The notes: generated by a model not told the origin, from the sequence alone. A stretch of DNA of 64,000 nucleotides from Bradyrhizobium sp. CCBAU 051011 (GCF_009930815.1 NZ_CP022222.1:7110501-7174500), one strand, 5' to 3'; shown: positions 38,439-48,017, counted from the first letter of the stretch. Numbers and translations are program-made.

Positions 38439-39413
38439 ATGCAAATGAGAAAGACGGCCGCCATTGCGCTGGCATTCGCCATGGTCAGTTCTGCAAGCCA
38501 GGCGCAGAACTACCCGAGCCGGCCGATCACGCTGCTGGTCCCGTTCGCCGCCGGCGGCGCCACCGACACGGTGGCGCGGGTGACCGCGCAGTCGATGTCG
38601 AAACTGCTCGGACAGACGATTGTCGTCGAGAACGCCACAGGCGCCGGCGGCACCATCGCGGCGACGCGGGCCTCGCGCGCAGAACCGGACGGCTATACGA
38701 TCCTGATCCACCACATCGGCATCTCCACGGCGGCGACGCTCTATCGCAAGCTCGCCTACGACACCAAAATGGCGTTCGCGCCGATCGGCCTCGTCACCAA
38801 CGCGCCGATGACGATCATCGGCCGTCCCGATCTGCCGCCCAATACGCTCGCCGAGCTCGTCACCTACATCAAGGCCAATGGTGACAAGATGACCTTTGGC
38901 AATGCCGGCTTAGGGGCCGCGTCGCATCTCTGCGGCATGCTGTTTATGACGGCAGTCGGCAAGGAAATCCTCACCGTGCCCTACAAGGGTAATGCGCCGG
39001 TCATGAACGATCTGATCGCCAAGCAGATCGACCTGTCCTGCGACCAGACCACCAACACCACTGGCCCGATCGCGTCGAAGCTGATCAAGGCCTACGCCAT
39101 CACCACGAAGACGCGGCTCGAGTCGATGCCCGATCTTCCGGCTGCCGACGAATCCGGGCTGAAGGGGTTTGAAGTCGCCGCCTGGCACGGCATCTATGCG
39201 CCCAAGGGCACGCCCGACGATATCATTCAAAAGCTCGCCAAGACGCTGCAAGAGGCACTGCGCGACCCCGATCTTGTGAAGCGGTTCAACGACATCAACA
39301 CCGAGCCTGTCCCGCAGAACGAAGCGACGCCCGAAGCCCTGAAGGCGAAACTGATCAGCGAGGTCGATCGCTGGGCGCCGATCATCAAGGCGGCCAATCA
39401 GTTCGCGGATTGA
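38439..39413 (+). CDS. Bug-type tripartite tricarboxylate transport receptor
   Basis: A 324-residue periplasmic binding protein. The ATG at 38439 has GGGAGG 5 bp upstream. It has a signal peptide (KTAAIALAFAMVSSASQA) and the Bug signatures NYPSRPITLLVPFAAGGATDTVARV at the mature N-terminus (quoted by its ends NYPSRPITLLVPF and GGATDTVAR), VVENATGAGGTIAATRASRAEPDGYT and NAPMTIIG. Such receptors bind carboxylates for a TctAB permease, which is not found in this window. It lies 82 bp downstream of ttuC and is probably co-expressed with it for uptake of the same acid. Confidence 0.9.
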   Translation: MQMRKTAAIALAFAMVSSASQAQNYPSRPITLLVPFAAGGATDTVARVTAQSMSKLLGQTIVVENATGAGGTIAATRASRAEPDGYTILIHHIGISTAATLYRKLAYDTKMAFAPIGLVTNAPMTIIGRPDLPPNTLAELVTYIKANGDKMTFGNAGLGAASHLCGMLFMTAVGKEILTVPYKGNAPVMNDLIAKQIDLSCDQTTNTTGPIASKLIKAYAITTKTRLESMPDLPAADESGLKGFEVAAWHGIYAPKGTPDDIIQKLAKTLQEALRDPDLVKRFNDINTEPVPQNEATPEALKAKLISEVDRWAPIIKAANQFAD

Positions 39414-39431
39414 GGAAGCGCCTGAAAAGTT

Positions 39432-39480
39432 TCAGCGCTCGCCGCCGAACAGCGCGGCGTTGCGCAGCGTGAACAGAGGC
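39432..39480 (-). pseudogene. Remnant of an amidohydrolase gene 3' end
   Basis: Read on the minus strand it encodes FTLRNAALFGGER then a stop, matching the last residues of the intact amidohydrolase (NARALFGGER, stop at 40460). The first 25 bases from the stop (39432-39456) are identical to 40460-40484. No upstream portion of a gene is joined to it. Confidence 0.6.
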
Positions 39481-39490
39481 GCATGAGCAA

Positions 39491-39535
39491 AGCCGCGCCT
39501 CACGGCACTAAATTTAGAGTGGCGGAGGCGCGGCT
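39491..39535. repeat. Inverted repeat, possible terminator
   Basis: AGCCGCGCCTC at 39491-39501 pairs perfectly with GAGGCGCGGCT at 39525-39535 around an AT-rich loop. It lies between the convergent Bug receptor gene and the AOC-like gene. Confidence 0.7.
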
Positions 39536-39548
39536 GTGCATAGGCCGC

Positions 39549-40025
39549 TTACGTACCGGGCGTTTTGACGACCAGTTTTATGTTGAAGAGGCTGACGTCC
39601 TTGAACGGGTTCGGCGCGCCTTCGATGGTGCCCGTGCCCTTGGCGTTCGCATACGCACCCGTGCCCGAGAGGATCGTATACTCGCCGTTTGACCGGCCGT
39701 CTTTGAGCGTGCCGGTGTAACGCGCCGTTATCGAGCCCTCCTCGAACGTGTAGGTGCTGTAGCCGTAGTAGGGTCCCGAGCCTTTAAGCAAGTCTGCGGA
39801 ATGGACGAACTCTTTCACCCCGAGACGGCCGTCCTTGAAGACGGTGACGCCAAAAAATTTGCCGGACATGACCGTCTGTCCTTCGACGTTGGCGGCCTCT
39901 GTGACCTTGACATCGATAGGCTTGACGATGAGCTTGAACTCTAGCACCTGTTCTCCGGCTACAGCGGTCGACGCCGAAATGGCCAGAGCCACGCCAGAAA
40001 GGAAAACGGCGAGAGACTTGCGCAT
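39549..40025 (-). CDS. Small exported barrel protein (allene-oxide-cyclase-like)
   Basis: A 158-residue protein; the ATG at 40025 follows a strong AGGAGGAGCAC site. It has a signal peptide (RKSLAVFLSGVALAISASTAVA). The mature part is an all-beta barrel with VMSGKFFGVTVFKDG, SITARYTGTLKDG and the motif ILSGTGAYANAKGTGTIEG. The G-T-G-x-Y-x-x-A-x-G-x-G motif is shared with allene oxide cyclase, dirigent and related lipocalin-like barrels. It may be periplasmic or secreted; the ligand is unknown. It lies inside the segment bounded by the amidohydrolase tail repeats. Confidence 0.72.
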   Translation of the reverse strand: MRKSLAVFLSGVALAISASTAVAGEQVLEFKLIVKPIDVKVTEAANVEGQTVMSGKFFGVTVFKDGRLGVKEFVHSADLLKGSGPYYGYSTYTFEEGSITARYTGTLKDGRSNGEYTILSGTGAYANAKGTGTIEGAPNPFKDVSLFNIKLVVKTPGT

Positions 40026-40459
40026 GTGCTCCTCCTGCGTTTGCTGATGTGGAATGCTGCCGTGCCTCGCCAGCGGCTGACGTTCCTGGGATTGTCCAGC
40101 ATGCAGGCTCGGACACAACTATAGGTCCGAGCGACGGAGGAAAGGTTCAGCGCTTGATCTCGTGATCCTCACCACCAGCGGGGCGGTCCCAAAGAAGCAA
40201 TTCCACGCCAACTCCGAGCGCACGGCAGCGCAAATTCTGGTGCTTTGTCGGAAACCGGAGCTTGATCGATGTCAAAGGCCCGGGAAATCTCCGGGAACCT
40301 CGTCCTCCCATTTTTCGGCGATGAAACGCCTATACAGCGTGGAACCACCAGGCCCATCGGCGCGCGTCAGATCATCTCGGAAATTAGCTTCGACGATATC
40401 GCCGGATGCGAGCTTTTGGCTGCGAGTTCATGGATTGAGGCGACCTTCGCGCCTCGCGC
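40026..40459. other. Intergenic region, 434 bp
   Basis: No gene is supported. It carries the upstream region of the AOC-like gene and ends at the stop of the amidohydrolase. Short frames present have no ribosome site and no recognisable motif. Confidence 0.5.
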
Positions 40460-41323
40460 TCAGCGCTCGCCGCCGAACAGCGCGCGCGCATTGCCGTGCG
40501 CGACCTGCGCCGCGACCTTCGGCGGTAATTGCGTGAGCCAGGCGCGATAGCCGGCCATGATCTCGCCGTAGCTGTCCCAACGCTCGTTGATCCAGGTGTC
40601 GGAGCCGAGCAGGAAACGGTCCGGGAAACTCTCGAATAGCGCGCGCCATTCGGCGGTCAGCTTGCCGCCGCCGTCGGTGATGCCGCCGCGATAGGACAGT
40701 TCGCCCCACAGCTTCGGATATTTCGTCAGCATCTCCGCAACGCGGTCGGTCGAAAGGCTGAAGCCGGTATGGGCCCAGATGATGCGGGCGCGCGGATTGT
40801 GGCGCATCAGGATCTCGACGGCCACGTCGTCGGCATGGGCATGCAGATAGAGGTCGTGCTCTACCGCGAAATCGACGGTTTTCTTCACCCATTCGGTGTC
40901 GGCGGCCTTGCCCGAGATATGGAATTCGCCGATGCCACGGTAATAGCCGCGTTTGAACTCGTCCTGCACGAGGTCGAATATGAAGGGATCGCCGAACCAG
41001 GTCTGGATGTCGGCGCGCACCCGGTACGGCCGGATGAATGGAACGATCTGCAGGCCCTGCGGCTTCGCGTCCATCAGCGCATGCGTGCCGGTGTTGGGAC
41101 GGCTGGTGGCGAGGATGCCGGTAACCCGGTGTTTTCTGAACAGCGCCAGCACCTCGTCGATGCTATAATGGGGCTTTGGCTCCCAATTGTAGTGCAGGTG
41201 GGCGTCGAAGATTTCGATCGCCTCGTCAGCCCTCGCCTGCCCGACCGTACCCGCCATCCATGCGAGCGCCATGACGGCGGCGCATCGCAATGCGGATAGA
41301 ACCAGTTGCCCGATGGCGCTCAT
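40460..41323 (-). CDS. Exported amidohydrolase-2 family metal-dependent hydrolase
   Basis: A 287-residue TIM-barrel hydrolase with an N-terminal signal peptide (LVLSALRCAAVMALAWMAGTVGQARA). The metal-binding H-x-H is in IFDAHLHYNW, with later histidines in YLHAHADDVAVEI and IIWAHTGFS and an Asp in FLLGSDTWIN, so the site looks complete. The substrate is unknown; family relatives act on lactones or decarboxylate aromatic acids. Its ATG overlaps the stop of the RND permease gene by 4 bp, so it is translationally coupled to the efflux pump. Confidence 0.85.
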   Translation of the reverse strand: MSAIGQLVLSALRCAAVMALAWMAGTVGQARADEAIEIFDAHLHYNWEPKPHYSIDEVLALFRKHRVTGILATSRPNTGTHALMDAKPQGLQIVPFIRPYRVRADIQTWFGDPFIFDLVQDEFKRGYYRGIGEFHISGKAADTEWVKKTVDFAVEHDLYLHAHADDVAVEILMRHNPRARIIWAHTGFSLSTDRVAEMLTKYPKLWGELSYRGGITDGGGKLTAEWRALFESFPDRFLLGSDTWINERWDSYGEIMAGYRAWLTQLPPKVAAQVAHGNARALFGGER

Positions 41324-44300
41324 TCGGCGGCGACCACGTGCGGCCGCTCCTCGCCCGGCTCTTCCAGTTGCGGTTCGAGCTTGCGCCGCAGGCGGCGGTC
41401 AACGCGGTCGAGATAGATGTAGATCACCGGCGTGATGTACAGCGTCAGGAGCTGGGACAGGCAGAGGCCGCCGACCACGGCGATGCCGAGCGGCTGGCGC
41501 AGTTCGGCGCCGGCGCCCGCACCCAGGGCAATCGGCAGCGTGCCGAAGATCGCGGCAAACGTCGTCATCATGATCGGGCGGAAGCGCAGCAGCGCCGCCT
41601 CGCGGATCGCGTGTTCGGCGCTCAAGCCGACGCGGCGGCGCTCCAGCGCGAAGTCGACCATCATGATGGCGTTCTTCTTGACGATGCCGACCAGCATCAC
41701 GATGCCGATCATGGCAATCACCGACATCTCCATCCCGAACAGCATCAACGTCAGGATCGCGCCGATGCCGGCCGACGGCAGGCCGGAGATGATCGTGATC
41801 GGATGGATGAAGCTTTCATACAGGATGCCGAGGATGACGAAGGCGGCAAACACCGCCGCGAGGATCAGGACGCCCTGCCCGCGCAGCGAATCCTGGAACA
41901 CCTGCGCGGTGCCTGAGAAGCCGGTCGCAATCGTCGCCGGCAAGTTGGATGCCTGCTCGAGTTCGGTGATCTTGTCGACCGCATAGCCCAGTGAATAGCC
42001 GGGCGCGAGGTTGAAGGAGATCGTTACCGCGGGCTGCTGAGCCTGATGGTTGATCTGGAGCGGACCGACGGTTGGAACCAGTTTTGCCACCGCCGACAGC
42101 GGGATGGTCTGGTTGTTCTGCGTCTTCATATAGAGCTTGGAGAGGTCCGACGGATCGACCCGGAACTGCGGCTGGACTTCCAAGATGATCTGGTAGTCGT
42201 TCGACGGCATATAGATCGTGCCGACCTGGCGCGAGCCGTAGGCGTTATAGAGTTGGTTGCGAACCTGGTCGACAGTGACGCCGTAGACCGCCGCCTTCTC
42301 GCGGTCGATATCGACCGTCATCTGCGGGTTCTTGATGTAGAGGTCGGTGGTGACGTCGAGCAGGCCCGGCAGCTTCTCGATCTTCTCGCGCATCTCGGGC
42401 GCCAGCCGGTACAGCGACTCGGTATCGCCGCTCTGCATCACGTACTGATACTGACTCTTGGAAATCCGGCCGCCGATATTGAGGTTCTGGATCGGCTGGA
42501 AGAACGCCTGCATGCCGGGAATCTGGCGCGCCTGAAGCCTCAGCCGGCCTATGATCGTGCTGAGATTGTCACGCTCCTTTTTCGGCTTCAGCGCGATGAA
42601 CAGGCGTCCGTAATTCGCCGTGGCGTTGGGACCGCCGGCACCGACGGTGGAGTTGATATATTCGATCGCGGGATCGGATCTCAGCACGGCGACCAGCGCC
42701 TGCTGCCGCTCCTTCATCGCATCAAAGGAGGTGTCGGTGGCAGCCTCGGTCACGCCAATCAAAAAGCCGGTGTCCTCCTGCGGGAAGAAGCCCTTCGGCA
42801 CGATCATGTAGAGGTAGATGGTGCCGCCCAGTGTGCCCAGCGTCACCAATAGCATCAGGAATTTGCGGGCCAGCACCCAGTCGAGCGTCCACTCATAGGC
42901 ACGCAGCCAGGATTCGAACATCCTTTCGAAGACGCGGAGCACGATGTTCGGCCGCCGGGTCGCGTCATGGGCGCGCAGTACCCGGGCGCACAGCATCGGC
43001 GTCAGCGTCAGCGAGACAAATCCGGACACCACGATCGCGACCGAAATCGTCACGGCGAATTCACGGAACACGCGGCCGACGATACCGCCCATCAGCAGCA
43101 CCGGAATGAACACGGCGATCAGCGAGAACGTGATCGAGATGATGGTAAAGCCGATCTCGCGGGCGCCCTTCAGCGCTGCCTCGAACGGCCGCATGCCGTG
43201 CTCGATATGGCGGACAATGTTTTCCAGCATGACGATGGCATCGTCGACCACGAAGCCGACCGATAGCGTCAGCGCCAGCAGCGTCATGTTGTTGATGGAG
43301 TAGTCGAGCGCGTACATCACCGCGCAGGTGCCGAACAGCGAGATCGGAACCGCCAGCGCTGGAATGAAGGTCGCGGATGCCGAGCGCAGGAACAGGAAGA
43401 TGACCAGGATCACCAGCCCGATCGCGATCAAAAGCGTTTCCTCGACGTCGGCCACCGCCTGACGGATAGAAATGGAGCGGTCCATCAGCACGTTGATCGA
43501 AACCGACGGCGGGATCTGCGCGCGCAGCACCGGGAATTTCGCCAGAATGGAATCGACAACCGCCACGGTGTTGGCGTCCGGCTGTTTCTGGATGCCGAGC
43601 ACGATGGCACGCTCGTTGTTGAGCCAGCTCGCGACCCGCTCGTTCTCGACGCTGTCGTAGATCCGCGCCACCTCGTCGAGCTTTACCGGGGAACCGTTGC
43701 GCCAGGCCACCACGATCTGGCGATAGTCTATCGCCTTGTCCATCTGGCCCGAGGCCTGCAACGCCACGTCCTGTTTCGGCCCGTTCAGCGTGCCGACCGG
43801 GGTCGAGGAATTGGCGCGCGACACCGCCGTGCGGATATCCTCGAGCGACAGCCCGCGGGCCGCGGCAGCCTCGGGATCGGCCTGGACGCGAATGGCGAAT
43901 TTCTGCGCGCCGTAGACGCTGACCTGGGCGACGCCCGGAATCTGCGAGAGCGTCTGGCCGATGGTGATGTCGGCATATTCGTGGACCGCCGACAGCGGCA
44001 GCGTCGACGAGTTGAGCACGACGAACAGAACGGGGAAATCGGCCGGGTTCACTTTGCGGAAGCTCGGCGGGATGATCATCTCGACCGGCAGCCTTCGCTG
44101 CGCGATGGTCAGCGCGGTCTGAACGTCCAGCGCCGCGGCATCGATGTTGCGGTTGAGATCGAACTGGATGGTGATCGTGCTGGTGCCCTGCGACGAGTTC
44201 GACGACATCGAGGAGATGCCGGCGACCGTGGAGAGCTGGCGTTCAATGACGCCAGCGACCGACGCCGCCATGGTATCCGCGCTGGCGCCCGGCAGCGTCG

Positions 44301-44445
44301 CGGTAACGGCAATGGTCGGAAAATCGACCCGCGGCAGCGCCGAGACCGGCAACAGGCGGAAGCCGAAGATGCCGAACGCGATGATCGACGCCGTGATCAG
44401 CGTCGTCATGACCGGCCGGCGGATGCAGAGTTCGGACAGGGTCAT
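41320..44445 (-). CDS. RND-family efflux permease (MdtB/MexB-like)
   Basis: A 1041-residue inner-membrane proton-driven exporter with 12 membrane helices and two large periplasmic loops. N-terminal TLSELCIRRPVMTTLI is typical. The TM4 proton relay is visible as GFVVDDAIVMLENIVRHIEHG (adjacent Asp residues) and TM10 as VGIVKKNAIMMVDFALERR. The class is HAE1, closest by eye to the MdtB/MdtC type. It lies 3 bp after the adaptor gene and overlaps the exported amidohydrolase. No outer-membrane channel gene is in the window, so a TolC-like partner must be elsewhere. Confidence 0.95.
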   Translation of the reverse strand: MTLSELCIRRPVMTTLITASIIAFGIFGFRLLPVSALPRVDFPTIAVTATLPGASADTMAASVAGVIERQLSTVAGISSMSSNSSQGTSTITIQFDLNRNIDAAALDVQTALTIAQRRLPVEMIIPPSFRKVNPADFPVLFVVLNSSTLPLSAVHEYADITIGQTLSQIPGVAQVSVYGAQKFAIRVQADPEAAAARGLSLEDIRTAVSRANSSTPVGTLNGPKQDVALQASGQMDKAIDYRQIVVAWRNGSPVKLDEVARIYDSVENERVASWLNNERAIVLGIQKQPDANTVAVVDSILAKFPVLRAQIPPSVSINVLMDRSISIRQAVADVEETLLIAIGLVILVIFLFLRSASATFIPALAVPISLFGTCAVMYALDYSINNMTLLALTLSVGFVVDDAIVMLENIVRHIEHGMRPFEAALKGAREIGFTIISITFSLIAVFIPVLLMGGIVGRVFREFAVTISVAIVVSGFVSLTLTPMLCARVLRAHDATRRPNIVLRVFERMFESWLRAYEWTLDWVLARKFLMLLVTLGTLGGTIYLYMIVPKGFFPQEDTGFLIGVTEAATDTSFDAMKERQQALVAVLRSDPAIEYINSTVGAGGPNATANYGRLFIALKPKKERDNLSTIIGRLRLQARQIPGMQAFFQPIQNLNIGGRISKSQYQYVMQSGDTESLYRLAPEMREKIEKLPGLLDVTTDLYIKNPQMTVDIDREKAAVYGVTVDQVRNQLYNAYGSRQVGTIYMPSNDYQIILEVQPQFRVDPSDLSKLYMKTQNNQTIPLSAVAKLVPTVGPLQINHQAQQPAVTISFNLAPGYSLGYAVDKITELEQASNLPATIATGFSGTAQVFQDSLRGQGVLILAAVFAAFVILGILYESFIHPITIISGLPSAGIGAILTLMLFGMEMSVIAMIGIVMLVGIVKKNAIMMVDFALERRRVGLSAEHAIREAALLRFRPIMMTTFAAIFGTLPIALGAGAGAELRQPLGIAVVGGLCLSQLLTLYITPVIYIYLDRVDRRLRRKLEPQLEEPGEERPHVVAAE

Positions 44446-44448
44446 TGG

Positions 44449-45579
44449 CTAAGCCCCGGCCTTCTTGGCTCGCGGCTCGACCCGCGATCCGTCCGACAGC
44501 AGTAATTGCCCGTCGACCACCACGCTCTCGTCGCCGGCGAGCCCTTCCGAGATCACCGACAAGCCCTGCGCGGTGCGGTCGACCGTGACCGGATGGACCT
44601 TGGCTGTGCCGTCCTTGACCACGAAGACGAAATTGCCGCTCTGGCTCCGCTGCACGGCGACCGTCGGCACCACGACCGAATCTTCGCTGCGGATGATGAG
44701 CTTGGCCGCGACCAACGTGCCCGGCCACAAGGTCTCGTTCTCGTTGTTCATGATCCCGCGCACGGTGACCATTCCGGTGGCCATATCCACGGTGTTTTCA
44801 ACCATCGCGACCTTGCCGCTCTCGGAGCGCTGATGGCCGGGGATGGTGGCGGTGACGCCGGAGACGCCTTTCGCCATCGATTCACGCAAGTCCGCCAGCA
44901 CGCGCTGCGGGACCGAGAAGGTCACGTAGACCGGCGCCATCTGGTTGATGACCGCAAGCGGGGTGGTATCGGCCGGACGCACGAAATTGCCGACCTTCAC
45001 GTTGGCGACGCCGATCCGTCCGGAGAACGGCGCGCGGATCGTGGTGTAGCTCTTCTGGACCTTCAGATTGTCGAGCGCGGCTTGATCGGCCTTGATGGTG
45101 CCGGTCAGGATGTCGGACTGGGTCCTGGCATTATCGACATTGACCTGTGTTGTGGCGCCCTTGCCGACGAGGTCGTTGAAGCGGCGGAGGTCGCGCTGCG
45201 CGCCCTCGAGCTGCGCCTGATCCTTGGCGAGCACGCCCTCGGCCTGCTCGATCTGGGCGTCGATCTGGCGGCTGTCCAGCGTGAACAGCAGATCGCCTTC
45301 GTTGACCTTGGCGCCGTCCTCGAAATGAACCGCGACGATGGTGGTCTCCAGCCGCGACTTCAGCGCCACGCTGGAGATCGGCGTCACCATCCCGATGGCG
45401 TCGACATCGACCGGCATCGATTTGCGCTCCGCCTTGGCGAGTTCGACGGAAACCATCCGCGGACGCTGCGGGCCCTGGGCGTTGCTGCTGCCGCCCATCC
45501 ACGAGGAGCGGGTGATAAAACCGGCCGCCGTGGCGATGGCGATAGCGCCGACGAGAAGGATTACGGAACGCTTTTTCAT
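44449..45579 (-). CDS. RND efflux adaptor (membrane fusion protein)
   Basis: A 376-residue periplasmic adaptor anchored by an N-terminal helix (SVILLVGAIAIATAAGFIT). It has the biotinyl-lipoyl-like half motifs (ALKSRLETTIVAVHFEDGAKVNEGDLLF), a coiled-coil hairpin (about residues 105-170), the second lipoyl half (YTTIRAPFSGRIGVANVKVGNFV) and beta-barrel domains. It is paired with the permease 3 bp downstream. Promoter sequences should lie in the 159-bp gap towards xth. No local regulator gene is present. Confidence 0.95.
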   Translation of the reverse strand: MKKRSVILLVGAIAIATAAGFITRSSWMGGSSNAQGPQRPRMVSVELAKAERKSMPVDVDAIGMVTPISSVALKSRLETTIVAVHFEDGAKVNEGDLLFTLDSRQIDAQIEQAEGVLAKDQAQLEGAQRDLRRFNDLVGKGATTQVNVDNARTQSDILTGTIKADQAALDNLKVQKSYTTIRAPFSGRIGVANVKVGNFVRPADTTPLAVINQMAPVYVTFSVPQRVLADLRESMAKGVSGVTATIPGHQRSESGKVAMVENTVDMATGMVTVRGIMNNENETLWPGTLVAAKLIIRSEDSVVVPTVAVQRSQSGNFVFVVKDGTAKVHPVTVDRTAQGLSVISEGLAGDESVVVDGQLLLSDGSRVEPRAKKAGA

Positions 45580-45738
45580 ATTTTTTCACGCCCGCCTGCC
45601 CCGGATAAGGACGGGCAGGTCTTCTCCTAGCCCCTTGACGGCGATCTTCGCGCCTTATTTCTAAACGGTTATCACAGCCTCGCTGCACATGGTATGCCAC
45701 TGCCGGAACAATGTGTAGTTACAATCCCGAGCCATTTT

Positions 45739-46530
45739 ATGCGCGTTGCAACCTGGAACGTTAATTCGATCCGCCAGCGGCTCGAGCACCTCCTGACCTG
45801 GCTCAGGGAATGCTCGCCCGACATCGTCTGCCTGCAGGAAATCAAATGCGTGGACGATGCGTTCCCGCGGCTGGAGATCGAGGCGCTCGGCTACAACGTC
45901 GTCACCCACGGCCAAAAGACCTTCAACGGTGTCGCGCTACTGTCGAAACTGCCGTTCGACGAGACCAAATCCGGCCTGGCCGGCGACGACGAGGACGCCC
46001 ACGCCAGATTTCTCGAAGGCGTGGTGACGCTCAAGACCGGGGTCATGCGGATCGCCTGCCTCTATCTGCCCAACGGAAACCCGCCGGACACCGAAAAATA
46101 CCCCTACAAACTCAAATGGATGTCGCGACTTCTTGAGTATTCGAAGGAGCGGCTTAAGGCGGAAGAGCCGCTGGTGCTCGCAGGCGACTTTAACGTCATT
46201 CCAGCGGCAGCCGACGTCTATAACCCCGCCGCCTGGGGCAACGACGCGCTGTTCCGTCCGCAAACCCGCGAGGCCTTCCAGTCCCTCCTCGGCCTTGGCC
46301 TCACCGATGCGCTGCGCGCGGTGACCGACGAGCCAGGCCTCTACACCTTCTGGGACTATCAGGCGGGCGCCTGGCAGAAGAACTGGGGCCTGCGAATCGA
46401 TCACCTCCTGCTGTCGCCGCAGGCGAGCGACCTGCTGACCAATGTCGGGATCGACAGCTATGTGCGCGCCTGGGAGAAGCCGTCCGACCACGTCCCGGTA
46501 TGGGCGGATTTCGATCTGGAGACGGCGTGA
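45739..46530 (+). CDS. xth: Exodeoxyribonuclease III / AP endonuclease
   Basis: A 263-residue endonuclease/exonuclease/phosphatase-fold repair enzyme that cuts at abasic sites and trims 3' ends. The ATG at 45739 begins MRVATWNVNSIRQRL. Active-site blocks: PDIVCLQEIKC with the metal Glu, CLYLPNGN, LAGDFNVIPAAADVY, WGLRIDHLLLSP and a terminal SDHVPVWADF. All catalytic positions are present. A GNAT gene starts within its stop codon region (overlap of 4 bp). Confidence 0.96.
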   Translation: MRVATWNVNSIRQRLEHLLTWLRECSPDIVCLQEIKCVDDAFPRLEIEALGYNVVTHGQKTFNGVALLSKLPFDETKSGLAGDDEDAHARFLEGVVTLKTGVMRIACLYLPNGNPPDTEKYPYKLKWMSRLLEYSKERLKAEEPLVLAGDFNVIPAAADVYNPAAWGNDALFRPQTREAFQSLLGLGLTDALRAVTDEPGLYTFWDYQAGAWQKNWGLRIDHLLLSPQASDLLTNVGIDSYVRAWEKPSDHVPVWADFDLETA

Positions 46531-47024
46531 GCGCATCAGGCGCGAAGGTTGCGATTAGGGACGCAGTGCCCGAAGATGCCGCTGCCGCCTGCCACGTCCT
46601 CAGAGAATCGATCTCGCAATTATGCATTGCCGACCACGGCAACGATCCGGTGATCTTGAACGCATGGCTGGCCAACAAGACCCCGGAAATCGTGGCGGGA
46701 TGGACAAGGCAGGAGGGAAACTCGCTTCTCGTTGCGGTCGAGGGCGATGCCGTCCTGGCTGTCGGGGCCGTAACCGACGCCGGCGAGATCAGGCTGAACT
46801 ATGTCGCACCCGATGCGCGGTTTCGCGGCGTCAGCCGTGCGTTGCTGAGGGCGCTCGAAGCCAGAGCCGCCGAGCGAGGCAATCGCCGTTGCACCTTGAC
46901 CAGCACCGAGACCGCGCATCGCTTCTATCAGTCGGCGGGGTATATCGATGACGGCGCACCGACCAGAAAGTTCGGCACGGCTGGCGGCTATCCGATGTCG
47001 AAGGATATCGGCGCGGAGCCGTAG
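46527..47024 (+). CDS. GNAT-family N-acetyltransferase
   Basis: A 165-residue protein. The GTG at 46527 overlapping the xth stop (GTGA) is the most economical start; an upstream in-frame ATG at 46500 lies inside xth. Fold blocks: IRDAVPEDAAAACHVLRESI, LVAVEGDAVLAVGAV, EIRLNYVAPDARFRGVSRALLRALEARA (CoA loop with R-x-R-G-x-S/A) and HRFYQSAGYIDDG. The substrate is unknown. Translational coupling to xth suggests a shared transcript but not a shared function. Confidence 0.88.
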   Translation: MSASGAKVAIRDAVPEDAAAACHVLRESISQLCIADHGNDPVILNAWLANKTPEIVAGWTRQEGNSLLVAVEGDAVLAVGAVTDAGEIRLNYVAPDARFRGVSRALLRALEARAAERGNRRCTLTSTETAHRFYQSAGYIDDGAPTRKFGTAGGYPMSKDIGAEP

Positions 47025-47164
47025 GGCGGGCAAAGCCAACGGATCGCACGAATGCGCGCCTGATGTTAGAATCGCAGGGTGAGCAAAGCGCGGCGTGCCC
47101 CCATTCACGCCAGCGATGTCGGAGAGATGGTGGGCACGGCGCAAAAGCGCCTTTGCCCACCCAA
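47021..47164. repeat. REP-like palindrome, family C, long copy
   Basis: GTAGGGCGGGCAAAGCC begins inside the stop codon of the GNAT gene (47022-47024). A second unit, GGGTGAGCAAAGCGCGGC then GTGCCCCCATTC, ends with GGTGGGCACGGCGCAAAA and GCGCCTTTGCCCACC. It separates the convergent GNAT and exoR genes. Confidence 0.78.
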
Positions 47165-47174
47165 CAATCGCCCG

Positions 47175-48017
47175 TCAGTCCCGCTTGCCCTGCACCCAGT
47201 GCTCGAGCATCTGTAGCGCCGTGGCGCGGTCGTCGTCGGAGGCCTTGGCGAAAGCGCGGTTGTAGCTTTCGCGAATCCAGGTCTCTTCGGGCGCGGCGTT
47301 GTCGCGCGCCAGCGTCAGCCACATCAGGCCGCGGGCAGCCTGCCGCGGCAGCCGGTCGCCGTTGAACAGCATCTGGCCGAGCATGGCTTGCGCCTGATGC
47401 TGGCCCTTCTGGGCGGCCAGACCAAGCCAGCGCGCGCCATAGCGGAAGTCGTCCCGCGAGGCGTCCGGGGTCTTCAGATAGAGCCGCGCTAGATCGTATT
47501 GCGCGTCGGCGTTGCCGAAATAGGACGCGGCATAGGAGAACATCTCCCGGGCGCGATCAGTGTCGGGCTTGATCTTGGAATTGGGGATGCCGTTGAGGTA
47601 GTAGCGGCCCAGCGCGACGAAGGCATTGGCGACGATCACCGCCTGCGGCGCCGAAGGGCTGTCCTCGGCATGCGCGTTGGCGATGCGGCTGAAATATTCG
47701 AAAGCGCGCAGGTCGTCCTGGATGACGCCATTGCCATCGGCATACATCCGGCCAAGCTTCCACTGCGCGACGGGATGGCCACCCTCGGCGGCGTATTGCA
47801 GCGAAGTCAGCGAGGATGCAGCAACCGCCGTTGCCGTCGCGGGCGCCGGCGGAGCCTTCTTCAGGGCCTGCGCAGTGACGGCCTGCGCGGCGGGCTGATT
47901 CATCACGGGCAGCGCTGCGTCCGGCTTCACCGGCGCGCCGTCAAATGCGAATCCGGGAGCCGCCACCGGCGCGGCCCCTAGCATCAACGCAAATATGATA
48001 CGCCTAGATATCCGCAT
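47175..48017 (-). CDS. exoR: ExoR-like Sel1-repeat periplasmic regulator
   Basis: A 280-residue protein, ATG at 48017 ([20 protein letters not shown] signal peptide). Sel1/TPR-like repeats follow: [51 protein letters not shown] and [23 protein letters not shown]. The order and the block [10 protein letters not shown] match rhizobial ExoR, the periplasmic inhibitor of the ChvG-ChvI two-component system that controls exopolysaccharide and motility. Its start lies 14 bp inside the ilvD gene on the same strand. Orthology rests on pattern similarity to ExoR. Confidence 0.82.
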   Translation of the reverse strand: MRISRRIIFALMLGAAPVAAPGFAFDGAPVKPDAALPVMNQPAAQAVTAQALKKAPPAPATATAVAASSLTSLQYAAEGGHPVAQWKLGRMYADGNGVIQDDLRAFEYFSRIANAHAEDSPSAPQAVIVANAFVALGRYYLNGIPNSKIKPDTDRAREMFSYAASYFGNADAQYDLARLYLKTPDASRDDFRYGARWLGLAAQKGQHQAQAMLGQMLFNGDRLPRQAARGLMWLTLARDNAAPEETWIRESYNRAFAKASDDDRATALQMLEHWVQGKRD

